Shown piece after piece: positions 29,305-38,236 of a DNA stretch of 64,000 nt. The notes beneath the pieces are model-generated. The model was not told the DNA's origin and did not search any database. It saw only the letters and a list, made by a program, of their open reading frames with translations. Each line of letters starts with the position of its first letter. The first letter of the stretch is position 1. Source of the DNA: Microbulbifer celer (GTDB lineage Bacteria > Pseudomonadota > Gammaproteobacteria > Pseudomonadales > Cellvibrionaceae); the NCBI RefSeq assembly GCF_020991125.1, contig NZ_CP087715.1:3883501-3947500 (forward strand), written 5' to 3'. A program made the position numbers and the translations under genes.

Positions 29305-30548
29305 CTGACCGGTGAGACTGTATCGCCTTTTTGTGGGAAAACCAACATTCGCCAAATGGTCATACTTATTCCCGCGTAAGCCAGCAATGGCATCCATACC
29401 ACCTGGGGCAGCAGCGGCAGAGTGACGACGAGTAATACCAGGCGTGCCTGCTCCCAGCCGCGGGTGCGGGCCTCGCCATCGAGGATGCGGCCATTGATCA
29501 CCAGCCCGATGACCAGCATCGCCACTATCAAAGCGACGGTACCGTAGTCGAGGTTTTTGCTAGACCAAAGCAGTGCCAGGGTGGCGGCGGAATAGCACAG
29601 GTGCTGGGCCAGCGCGTAGTAGCGCGGGCCAGGGGTGAGTCTGGGGTCGTAGCGCCGGAAGTGGTCCAGGTTACAGCTCGGATAGGGCAAGTCGGCTTCT
29701 GCATCGGCGGGACGATAGCCGGTGGCGCGGAACCACAGGGTGAACTTTTCCTTCCAGCTTTTCGTATATACGGCGTCGAGCCACATGCGTTTGAAGTGCT
29801 GCAGGTTAGCCGCCAGTGGGTCGAAAGTGTTGAGCGGCTTGCGCACCCCGTAGATGCAGGGTTCATGCTCCAGCTCTTCCTGATAGGTGCCGAACAGGCG
29901 ATCCCACACAATCAGCACACCGCCGTAATTGCGGTCCACATACACCCTGTTCTGGGCGTGGTGTACACGGTGGTTGGAGGGGGTGACCAGGATCCATTCC
30001 ATCCACTGCACTTTGGGGAATTTCTGCGTATGCACCCAGAACTGATAGATCAGATCGATGGCGCCGGCGGTGATCAAAACTTCCGGGGGCATACCGATCA
30101 GCAGTAGCGGCAGGTAGAAAATCCAGCCCAGAGGCACCAGGTCGCTGGACTGACGCAGGGCGGTGGTGAGGTTGTAGTCCTCGCTCTGGTGGTGCACCAG
30201 GTGTTCCGCCCAGAAAATATTGATCTCGTGGCTGATTCGGTGTTTCCAGTAGTAGCAGAAATCGTAAGCGATCACGGCCAGTACCAGGTGCCAGGGGTTG
30301 TCCAGAGACCAGGTGAGACCGAGTTGTCGATAGGTGGGTTCCAGCCACTGGTACAGTGGGATGTAGAGCAGCATCAGGATGCCTACCCGGATCAGTCCCA
30401 GTATGCGGCTCAGGATGCCGGCGCTGAGGCTGCCGAGGGCGTCGTTCAGCCGGTACAGGCCCCAGCCGCGCCAGCGGTCGAGGGCCAGCTCTACCAGCAC
30501 GGCGAGCAGGAAAAACGGGATGGCGAGGGTGACAAGGCTCACGGGCAC
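29298..30548 (-). CDS. Sterol desaturase / fatty acid hydroxylase family membrane protein
   Basis: A 416-residue integral membrane di-iron enzyme. The three histidine clusters are HRISH (103-107), HLVHH (116-120) and HRVHH (193-197), with additional helices at both ends. Members hydroxylate or desaturate lipids (sterols, fatty acids, carotenoids, ether lipids). The C-terminal ~130 residues add several more membrane segments, as in TMEM195/alkylglycerol monooxygenase-like bacterial proteins. The substrate is not evident. It lies in the accessory segment, divergent from an alcohol dehydrogenase gene. Confidence 0.85.
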   Translation of the reverse strand: MPVSLVTLAIPFFLLAVLVELALDRWRGWGLYRLNDALGSLSAGILSRILGLIRVGILMLLYIPLYQWLEPTYRQLGLTWSLDNPWHLVLAVIAYDFCYYWKHRISHEINIFWAEHLVHHQSEDYNLTTALRQSSDLVPLGWIFYLPLLLIGMPPEVLITAGAIDLIYQFWVHTQKFPKVQWMEWILVTPSNHRVHHAQNRVYVDRNYGGVLIVWDRLFGTYQEELEHEPCIYGVRKPLNTFDPLAANLQHFKRMWLDAVYTKSWKEKFTLWFRATGYRPADAEADLPYPSCNLDHFRRYDPRLTPGPRYYALAQHLCYSAATLALLWSSKNLDYGTVALIVAMLVIGLVINGRILDGEARTRGWEQARLVLLVVTLPLLPQVVWMPLLAYAGISMTIWRMLVFPQKGDTVSPVSQ

Positions 30549-30682
30549 CTCGGAAGTTGTCTATATCGTTATCTTTATGACCTTGTGGGTAATGTTGCCA
30601 CAGCCCCCGTCATGAACAATGTCCCGGGAGACCGGATTCCGAAATCCGTGAGAACTTTTCATCGAAAATTGAAGGAACGACC

Positions 30683-31690
30683 ATGATCAATGCCTACGCC
30701 GCCGAGCGCGCCGGTGCCGCGCTCCAACCTTTCCAGTATGACCCCGGTACCCTGCAGCCCGGACAGGTGCAGATCGCGGTGGAATACTGTGGTCTGTGCC
30801 ACAGCGATGTGAGCGTGGTGAATGACGAGTGGGGTATGACCGCGTTCCCGGTGGTGCCCGGGCATGAGGTGGTCGGGCGCATTGAGGCCCTCGGTGAGGG
30901 CGTCACCCACCTGCAGGCGGACCAGCGGGTGGGGCTCGGCTGGCATTCCGGCTATTGCGGGCACTGCGGTGAGTGCGATACCGGACATCAGAACCTGTGC
31001 CCCCAGGCCCAGCCCACCATCCTCGGCCATCACGGCGGTTTTGCGGACAAGGTCAGAGCCTCAGCCGATAGCGTGGTCCCGATTCCCGAGGGACTGGATC
31101 CGGCGCTGGTGGGCCCCCTCTTCTGTGCCGGCATTACCGTGTACAACCCGTTGGTGCAGTTCGATATCAAACCCAACAGTCGCGTCGCCGTGATCGGTAT
31201 CGGCGGTCTGGGCCATCTGGCGCTGCAGTTTCTCAATGCCTGGGGATGTGACGTCACCGCCTTCACCTCCAGCGACAGCAAGCGCGACGAAGCGCTGGCG
31301 CTGGGGGCACATCACACGCTGAACAGTCGCGACCCGGAAGTGCTCAAGGCCGCTGCCGGCCGCTTTGACCTGATCATCTCCACGGTGAACGTCAAGCTGG
31401 ACTGGAATACCTATCTCACCACCCTGAAGCCCCGTGGGCGCCTGCATTTTGTTGGCGCCACCACCGAGCCGCTGGATATCAATGTATTCAACCTGCTGCT
31501 GGCCCAGCGCCAGGTATCCGGCTCACCGGTGGGCAGCCCCGCCGGCATTGCGGATATGCTCGAATTCGCCCGGCGCCACAATATTGTACCGAAGGTGGAA
31601 ATGTTCCCCATGAGCAAGATCAATGAAGCGTTCGCGCACCTGGAAAGTGGCAAGGCGCGCTATCGGGTTGTGTTGGAAGCCGGTAAGTAA
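30683..31690 (+). CDS. Zinc-dependent alcohol dehydrogenase
   Basis: A 335-residue medium-chain dehydrogenase of the cinnamyl/YahK-like group. The catalytic zinc ligands are in CGLCHSD and PGHEVVG; four structural cysteines are in GYCGHCGECDTGHQNLC. The Rossmann loop is VIGIGGLGHLAL (about 171-182). It should oxidise alcohols or reduce aldehydes with NADP(H). It is a single gene with an AAGGAACG ribosome site, divergent from the sterol desaturase-like gene; a metabolic link between them is possible but unproven. Confidence 0.88.
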   Translation: MINAYAAERAGAALQPFQYDPGTLQPGQVQIAVEYCGLCHSDVSVVNDEWGMTAFPVVPGHEVVGRIEALGEGVTHLQADQRVGLGWHSGYCGHCGECDTGHQNLCPQAQPTILGHHGGFADKVRASADSVVPIPEGLDPALVGPLFCAGITVYNPLVQFDIKPNSRVAVIGIGGLGHLALQFLNAWGCDVTAFTSSDSKRDEALALGAHHTLNSRDPEVLKAAAGRFDLIISTVNVKLDWNTYLTTLKPRGRLHFVGATTEPLDINVFNLLLAQRQVSGSPVGSPAGIADMLEFARRHNIVPKVEMFPMSKINEAFAHLESGKARYRVVLEAGK

Positions 31691-31698
31691 GCGCGGAT

Positions 31699-31722
31699 AA
31701 AAAAGGCCGGCGAATGCCGGCC
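31699..31722 (-). terminator. Terminator of the S8 protease gene, possibly shared with adh
   Basis: GGCCGGC (31705-31711) pairs with GCCGGCC (31716-31722). On the minus strand the stem is followed by TTTTTTATCC, so it mainly serves the leftward protease gene. Confidence 0.75.
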
Positions 31723-31769
31723 TGTGAAAGTGGGTTACTGCGAATAGAGGGAGGTAATTCAGGCCTGAA

Positions 31770-33848
31770 TCAGGGAGCGGCTTCCGCCTGCAGGGTGACC
31801 CCGGAATAGTCGTTGTAGCCGCGAATGCTGATATACCAGGTGCCCGCTTCCGGGCTGCTGATGCTGCAGCTTTCGTCATTGCCCCAGCGGTAGGGGCGAC
31901 AGTTGTAACTCGTGGTGGTTGGCTGGGCGCCGTAGCGCACATACAGGTCGCCATCGCCGCTGCCGCCACTCATCACCACATCCAGCGTACTCATGCCGCT
32001 GTTCACATCCAGGGTGAAGTGCTGCCAGGCGTTGGCACTGCCGGAAACGTTGCTCTCGGTCCACCCGGTCGCACCGCCGCCGTTGCCGCCTTCGTCGAAG
32101 CTGCCGGTCAGGCTTACCCCAGAGAAGCTGCTATAGGCACGCACCATCACGTAGTAAGTGCCCGCCTGCACATTGGAGATATCGCAGGTCTCGTTATTAC
32201 CGCCGATATACGGGCGGCAGTCGTAGGCACTGGTGGTGGGTGCAGCGCCGTAGCGCACGTAGAGATCTGCATCGCCAGTACCGCCGGCAATCTGGAAGCT
32301 CAGGTTGGAGGCGCCGGCCGGGACTTCGAGGGTGTACAGCAGTTCACCACCGGTACTGGCAGACAGACCAGTCTCGGTTACGCCGTTGGTCAGCTCGCCT
32401 TCACCGGGTTCCGGATCGGGATCCGGGTTACCGTCGCCATTGGCCGCAGCCACTGCCGCACTCGCATCCACGATACCGGTACCGCACTGGCTGCAGGAGC
32501 CGGGGAAGCTGCGGGTGGTGTTTTTCAGGATGGATTCCACTTCGGTCGGCGTAATACCACTGTCCACTGCATATAGCAGTGCCGCCGCGCCGGCCACATG
32601 GGGCGCCGCCATGCTGGTGCCCTGATAGAACTCGTAGCTGTCGCTTCCCGGACCCTGGGAGCCGCTGTTCAGGGTGGAGAGTACGCCGTTGGAGGCGGTG
32701 GAAGTTTCACCGCCCGGTGCCGCTACATCCACCACGCTGCCGTAGTTGGAGTAATAGGCGCGGCTGCCGGCGCGATTGGTGGCGGCCACGGTCACCACAC
32801 CGGAACAGCTCGCCGGACTGTAGTTGCCTGCATTGGCGTTGGAGTTACCGGCTGCCACCACCACGGTGGTGCCCAGACTGCGCGCGGTATTGATCGCGTT
32901 CTGGGTCGTGGTATCGCAGCTGCCGCCGCCACCCAGGCTCAGGTTCAGCACCTGCGCCGGGTTGGCATTGGTGGGCACACCGCTCACATTGCCACCGGCG
33001 CCCCAGATAATACCGTCGGCAATATCCGAGGTATAACCGCCGCAGCGGCCCAGCACACGGATGGGGACGATTTTGGATTTGTAGGCGACGCCCGCCACAC
33101 CGGTGCCGTTATTGGTCACCGCCGCGATGGTGCCGGCTACATGGGTACCGTGCCAGCTGCTGCCGCGCGCTGGCTGGCCAACACCACAGGCGCCTGCGGG
33201 TGACCAGTCGCCAGGATCGCTGGCGTCACTGTCACGGCCGTCGCCATCCTGGGCCACGGTGGTGTCCGAAATCATGTCGTAGCCCGGCAGGATATTCGCA
33301 TTCAGGTCCGCGTGCGGGCGATAACCGGTATCAATCACGCCGACTACCACACCTTCACCCTGGGTAACGTCCCAGGCGCTCGGCAGGTTCAGGCCGCCGG
33401 TGGACTCAAAGTAATGCCACTGCTGGTTGTAGTACGAATCGTTGGGGGTGGCCATGGGCTGCATCAGGCGGTCCGGCTCGGCATATTCCACCTGCGGGTC
33501 CTGTTGTAGCCGCGCGATCACTGCATCCAATTCCGCCTTGCTGGTGCGTTTTTCCAGCCGCAACAACTGTGCGCCAGTAGCGAGCCGACGCATATGTTTG
33601 AAGCCGTGGCCGGCACTTTGCGCTGCGCGCTGTACTGCCGACTGCGACATGGCTGACATATTCGCGCCGGGAACGGAATCCTTGTACTTGATGATGATGC
33701 GGTCGGTCACCACCTCAGACGGTGCGAGCACCATGGCGGATTGCTGCGGTTCCACCGCGTGGGTTGTGTGTGTTGTAACTGAGGCACCAAACAGCAGTGC
33801 CGCGGCCGCGAGTAACGAGCCGCGTTGTCGTAATACTGGCAATTTCAT
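31770..33848 (-). CDS. Secreted S8 (subtilisin-like) serine protease with two PPC domains
   Basis: A 692-residue exported protease. A signal peptide (to about residue 31) is followed by an I9-like propeptide (about 45-130) and the catalytic domain with Asp173 (VGVIDTGYRPHADLN), His233 (SSWHGTHVAG) and Ser412 (YQGTSMAAPHVAG). A linker of D, P, G and E leads to two copies of the pre-peptidase C-terminal (PPC) domain (about 490-580 and 600-690), each with DLYVRYGAAPTTSAYDCRPY-like repeats. PPC domains are usually trimmed after type II secretion. Likely a nutrient-scavenging protease. Confidence 0.93.
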   Translation of the reverse strand: MKLPVLRQRGSLLAAAALLFGASVTTHTTHAVEPQQSAMVLAPSEVVTDRIIIKYKDSVPGANMSAMSQSAVQRAAQSAGHGFKHMRRLATGAQLLRLEKRTSKAELDAVIARLQQDPQVEYAEPDRLMQPMATPNDSYYNQQWHYFESTGGLNLPSAWDVTQGEGVVVGVIDTGYRPHADLNANILPGYDMISDTTVAQDGDGRDSDASDPGDWSPAGACGVGQPARGSSWHGTHVAGTIAAVTNNGTGVAGVAYKSKIVPIRVLGRCGGYTSDIADGIIWGAGGNVSGVPTNANPAQVLNLSLGGGGSCDTTTQNAINTARSLGTTVVVAAGNSNANAGNYSPASCSGVVTVAATNRAGSRAYYSNYGSVVDVAAPGGETSTASNGVLSTLNSGSQGPGSDSYEFYQGTSMAAPHVAGAAALLYAVDSGITPTEVESILKNTTRSFPGSCSQCGTGIVDASAAVAAANGDGNPDPDPEPGEGELTNGVTETGLSASTGGELLYTLEVPAGASNLSFQIAGGTGDADLYVRYGAAPTTSAYDCRPYIGGNNETCDISNVQAGTYYVMVRAYSSFSGVSLTGSFDEGGNGGGATGWTESNVSGSANAWQHFTLDVNSGMSTLDVVMSGGSGDGDLYVRYGAQPTTTSYNCRPYRWGNDESCSISSPEAGTWYISIRGYNDYSGVTLQAEAAP

Positions 33849-34445
33849 TGTTGCGCATTTCTCCTTGATTATTGTTATCGGCGACGGAGGTTTGTATTGA
33901 TAGTGTCGCCGCTAATCCACCGCGGAACTCCTGAGCAGTGGGTGCCGGAAAAATTACCGGAATTTTGTCCCGGCTTTTTCTCCCATGGCCTGGGTTTGAC
34001 GAGGAGAAATCTCTCACCCTCATAGAAAAAAGGGGATAACTCTTTGTATTTCGCGCCATATTTAGGATTCAATTGGTACGATCGTATCCGGTTAGAGGGG
34101 GGATGTGAGGTGGGTCTCAATCCCTGGCGGAAATTACAACTCGAACTGATAAAGGATATTCAAGAACAAGCGCTGGCCATTTTGAAGTGGGGATGACTGG
34201 ATCTGCGCGGGCTACGCAAAAGCAGATCGAAGGTGTGTTTTTATTTATGTCGTCCGGTTATTTTTACGGTTCTGCCAGAATCTTCTGTGCAACATGTGGA
34301 TGTATCGGGATCAGCCCCTTTTTTTGTGAAATTTTTTGCTCAGAAAATGGAGAGCAGGCAGATTATGAGAAAAATTTTTCTCATTTGAGGCGGCAGTAAA
34401 ACCGCGGTGCATTCAGGGCGAAGGAGCGGTATCTCTATTTCCCGC
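33849..34445. other. 597-bp non-coding region at an accessory junction
   Basis: No convincing gene on either strand; short frames such as 34187-34399 have atypical codon use and no good ribosome site. The base composition is more A/T-rich than the flanking genes, especially at 34230-34400. It probably holds the protease promoter on its left side. No inverted terminal repeats or tRNA gene were seen. Confidence 0.5.
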
Positions 34446-35672
34446 TTAAAGCTGGTTCTTGGCCTCGATCCAGCGGCTCATAAATTCCTCCGCGCGGTGC
34501 TCGTTGCGTCGGAGAATACGGCCCCAGATATTGCGGTTGCGGTGCGCTGGTAGATTTGCGGCGACCGATTCAATGCGCTCGATAAACGCATCGGCGTGAT
34601 GCCGATAGGAAAAGCCGGATTCCAATGCCCGTGTGCCGGTGTCGCGCACCGTGAGCCAGGCGGTTTGATCCCGATACAGGTGCGCGGTGGTGGCCGCAAA
34701 CTGATCCGGATCGGCACTCAATGGATAGCCCCAGCAATCTTCTGCAGCCATGGATTCGGCACCGATGGGCGTGGTCACCGTGGGCGTCCCGGTGAGCCAT
34801 CCGTCCAGAATCTTGCCCTTCTGCCCCGCACCAAAACGCAACGGCGCCAGGTTCAGCCGGTAGCGCGCCATGGTGGCCAGTGCATCGTCGGTGCGGCCGT
34901 GCACGCGAAGCCCCGTTTTGGGATCGCTGAAACGGTGCATGGCGTGATCGGAGTAAGCGCCGTAAATATGACACTCCACGCCCGGTAACAGCGCGTGCAG
35001 CCGGGGCCAGATTTCCTGTGCAAACCAGCTGGTGGCATCGCGATTCGGCGTGTGTTTGAAGCCGCCGATCATGATCAGGTGTTGGCGCTCTTCAAATCCC
35101 GGCAGAGTCTCAATATCGGGCAGTTTCTTTATAAGGAAAGGTAAATAGTGCAGCTGCCAGTCGGGCAAACAGAAGTGCTGCTTCAGCAGGTCCACCTCGA
35201 CCTGCGAGATCATGATGGTGAGATCACAGCGCGCCATCGCGGCCACTTCACGTTCGGCGATGGGGTGGAAAAGATTCAGTGGTTGGCCGCTTTTGAGCGC
35301 CTGGTGACGGGCCTCGCGCAGGCTGTGAAAATCACTGGTATCCAGCAGCGTGACCGCGTGCGGACACTGCTCGCGCACCCGCCAGCCAAATTGTTCCTCC
35401 ATCATAAAGCGATCGTAGATCACCAGCGTCGGATCCAGTGTGCGCACCCAATCGTCAAAGCCGGAATCGTTGACCGCGATCTGGTGCTCGCGGTAACCGG
35501 TTTTGGCCTGAAACGGTGTGGGCTGTGCGGGACTGGCGATGTCCACGCTATAACCGGCATCGGTGAGCAGGTCGAGAATATCCAGCGTGCGTCGGCCGGC
35601 GGCGGTAGAGGCGGGTTCGGGCCACTGTTTGGCGATTAACAGTGCGCGTTTTGGGGAGACGTCTTGGGGCAT
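34446..35672 (-). CDS. Glycosyltransferase with GT-B fold
   Basis: A 408-residue protein. The N-terminal half opens with a Rossmann strand and AAGRRTLDILDLLTDAGYSV. The C-terminal half has the donor-side pattern IMIGGFKHTPNRDATSWF, VHGRTDDALATMARYRLNLAPLRFGAGQKGKILDGWLTG and TTPIGAESM, typical of family 1/4 glycosyltransferases. No other polysaccharide genes lie nearby, so its acceptor is unknown. It borders the type I restriction island and points in the same direction. Confidence 0.8.
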   Translation of the reverse strand: MPQDVSPKRALLIAKQWPEPASTAAGRRTLDILDLLTDAGYSVDIASPAQPTPFQAKTGYREHQIAVNDSGFDDWVRTLDPTLVIYDRFMMEEQFGWRVREQCPHAVTLLDTSDFHSLREARHQALKSGQPLNLFHPIAEREVAAMARCDLTIMISQVEVDLLKQHFCLPDWQLHYLPFLIKKLPDIETLPGFEERQHLIMIGGFKHTPNRDATSWFAQEIWPRLHALLPGVECHIYGAYSDHAMHRFSDPKTGLRVHGRTDDALATMARYRLNLAPLRFGAGQKGKILDGWLTGTPTVTTPIGAESMAAEDCWGYPLSADPDQFAATTAHLYRDQTAWLTVRDTGTRALESGFSYRHHADAFIERIESVAANLPAHRNRNIWGRILRRNEHRAEEFMSRWIEAKNQL

Positions 35673-35880
35673 TCGCGGTGGTACTCGTGATCTGCTCTAT
35701 GTAACAGTGTGTGATGGAAATTGTGACCAGACAGTACTTTTGGGCCACTTTGGGGTAGATAACAATTCTCCCAAGGCTGACATGCTGTGGCGACAACTAG
35801 CCGTTGACAACTAAAAGTTGAAGATGTTGGCTCAGATGTCTAGAATACGTGGCAAATGGATTGAGCATTCTCAGTCGGCG

Positions 35881-36777
35881 TTATAACCTCGGTGGATTCA
35901 CCGGGGTTTTTCGCTTTTTGGGGTCGGGTAAACCTTCATTCCTTTCCCCATGAATCCAGTGCCAACTCCCTCCCGGCCCCCGTCGCAGTAAAACTTCTCT
36001 TTGAGTGCTTCGATTGCTCTGTTCGGGCCGCAATGTGTGTAGGCCGATAGGGCGCGCAACAAGGCCTGCCAGCTGAAGTCCTGAAGACATCACCTTTTTA
36101 TCGGCAAACAGGATCTCAAACGGTAACGGTTTTCCCAAGCGGTTATTGCCGTCGCAAATACGGCGAAACTCGAGTTCAAGCTCTTTATCTTCCTTGTCCC
36201 CACGGCATTCGACAACGATGTGAGTTTTCTTCTGCTCCTCGCCCTTTTTCTGTAGGAATTCGTGTAGAGTCTCCATGCACAGCCCCAGAGCGATGTGGTA
36301 TGCGTTGTCTGCGGGATTCAGCTTCCTGATTTCACGCTTATCGATCGTTGCGCTGACGAGGATAAAATTGCTGAATTCGATAATTTCCGTCAGTTCGTTT
36401 GCGAACCGTTGGTGGTGCTCACTGTTCTTGAAAATATTGAACGGGCTTTTTCTACGTCGTATTTCGTTTTCGTGCAATACAATTTGGTCATGCCCGAAGT
36501 GGTTGAACTTGAATTTTTCCAGGGAAGGAACAACCACCTCACTGTAGTGTCGTTTGTGAAATATGCAGAACGCCAGCACGAATATAGGGTAGCTTTTATC
36601 GATACTCTGCAGGCTGTGATCGCCACTTTCATCCACGTAGACGATGTATTTGGTAAAGCCTGATTCCTCGGGGTGATCACCGGGCCAGTGACGTTGGACC
36701 TTTTCCAGATTGTCCTTGTCAAATTCGAACAGCGGTAGCTGGTTCGAATCCATCGAGCGCTTGGGTGTCTTGGCCAT
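35881..36777 (-). pseudogene. DUF3800 family gene, probably inactivated by a 3' frameshift
   Basis: A 298-residue frame starting MAKTPKRSMD, one base after the hsdS stop. The DUF3800 family (predicted RNase H-like) is shown by YIVYVDESGDHSL (residues about 43-55) and SSGLQLAGLVARPIGLH near residue 240. Two defects are visible. The second motif normally reads LQLAD; the Asp is Gly here. After about 36020 the family-like C-terminus (NRAIEALKEKFYCDGG, then GTGFMGKGMKVYP) is encoded in another frame, ending at 35898. A 5-base deletion in an AACAG repeat would explain this. The gene is therefore probably non-functional. Confidence 0.7.
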
Positions 36778-36778
36778 A

Positions 36779-38236
36779 TCAGGATTTCTTTCTGCGCGTT
36801 TTCTTTGCTGGTTTGACCGCTGCTCGCTCGGCCTGGATACGCTCCAGCAGCGCCTCTGCACTGTTTTCACCGCTGATCAGCTCCGGATTTTCCTTGCGCC
36901 ACTGCTCGGTGAGTTCGCCGCGGAAGGCTTTGGTGAGGATGGACTGGGTGAGGTGCTCGACCGCTGCCTGTGCGTTGTTGACCTGTTTTTCGATGGTGTC
37001 GGCGTAGGCGAAGAGTTGTTCGATCCGTCGGGCTATATACCGTTGCTCTTTAATGTGGGGGAGCAAGACATGCATGGATAGCCACTCTGGAAAATAAACG
37101 GTTGTATGGGTTGAGCCTTTTCCGAATTTGAAGAGTGATTCGCGCTCAGCGACAAATAGCCACATGAGCCAATCGGGGTCTACCACATCAGATGGCACCC
37201 AGTTTACGAAATCTTGGCTCGTTGCCATTGGTTTTGCCATTTTTACTACGTAGCCAACAGAAGCCGTTCGGCTGATGCAAACTGTTCCCTCTGGCAACAA
37301 GCGGCTTGCTGAATTGGCGAGGCCAAGCTCATTTGTTTTTTGCTCGGTATCAGAGATTTTCGTGGCATGATTCTTATTTGCGTCCTTGATGCCAATCCAG
37401 CAGATATCACCTCCCCAATACTCCGGTTTTGATCTGCTAGGAGTATGCCCGGATTCCATTCTTGCGATTTCCACTAAGGGAACCCACTGCCACTCTTTGA
37501 CAGGTGAGTTTTCGGGCTTCCCAACTGCGGTGGCATTTACTCCCTCAATATATGAGGTAGACCTAGACTTCCATCTAGCAGGTTTAGGAAGAGGAAGGTG
37601 ATCCTTGAGTAATGCCTCGGTTGTGTTCTCGGAGTTATCTTTTCGCCAGTCTTTGGATAGTTTTCCAGTCACTCCCGCCGCCAGCACAGACTGCCGGAAG
37701 CGCTTGAGGATTTGGGGGATGCGCTGGAGGCGGGCTTTGGTGTTTTCCACCTGGGCCAGCAGGGTGTCGAGTTTTTCCGCGATGACTTTTTGTTCGGTCA
37801 ATCCAGCGACAGGTATTTGAACTTGACTTAGATCAGCCCTACTGATTACACCCTGGGCAGATCCTGTTGAGCCCTTTCTAAGACTGTCTACCTGAGTTAA
37901 AAGGAATGAATAAATGTAATCATTTTTGATATTCCCTAAGGGTCTAATTGCAGCAACGCTGCGCCCGATAGCGCAATTGATTCCCAAATTAAGTTTGCCG
38001 GCAGTTGCTCCCACGACACAAATTAGCACGTCTTCATTGCTCGCTAACTTCAAAGGATTGGTGGTCCATTCTTTAATGACTGGTCTAATCTTTGAAAATT
38101 CGCCAGCTTTTACGAAAACTTCACCGACACCCTCGAAATTACATTCAGATTTCTTTGGTGCTTGTCCCATAATAAAGTCAGCGATATCGCTCAGCTGAAC
38201 AATTTTCCATGTCGACGGCAGGCATACATCGTACAT
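36779..38236 (-). CDS. hsdS: HsdS, type I restriction-modification specificity subunit
   Basis: A 485-residue DNA-recognition subunit with two target recognition domains (about 1-145 and 205-400). Each is followed by a conserved helical spacer (VIAEKLDTLLAQVENTKARLQ, then YIARRIEQLFAYADTIEKQV). The two copies of a motif like GKLSKDWR and GELTEQWR mark the domain ends. The recognition domains are clearly lower in GC than the spacers, usual for exchangeable cassettes. It starts directly after the hsdM stop. The target sequence cannot be predicted by eye. Confidence 0.93.
   Translation of the reverse strand: MYDVCLPSTWKIVQLSDIADFIMGQAPKKSECNFEGVGEVFVKAGEFSKIRPVIKEWTTNPLKLASNEDVLICVVGATAGKLNLGINCAIGRSVAAIRPLGNIKNDYIYSFLLTQVDSLRKGSTGSAQGVISRADLSQVQIPVAGLTEQKVIAEKLDTLLAQVENTKARLQRIPQILKRFRQSVLAAGVTGKLSKDWRKDNSENTTEALLKDHLPLPKPARWKSRSTSYIEGVNATAVGKPENSPVKEWQWVPLVEIARMESGHTPSRSKPEYWGGDICWIGIKDANKNHATKISDTEQKTNELGLANSASRLLPEGTVCISRTASVGYVVKMAKPMATSQDFVNWVPSDVVDPDWLMWLFVAERESLFKFGKGSTHTTVYFPEWLSMHVLLPHIKEQRYIARRIEQLFAYADTIEKQVNNAQAAVEHLTQSILTKAFRGELTEQWRKENPELISGENSAEALLERIQAERAAVKPAKKTRRKKS

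Noticed and set aside
34187..34399. Possible 70-residue gene in the region right of the S8 protease
   Set aside because: No good ribosome site, Cys/Phe-rich random-looking composition and no family resemblance.
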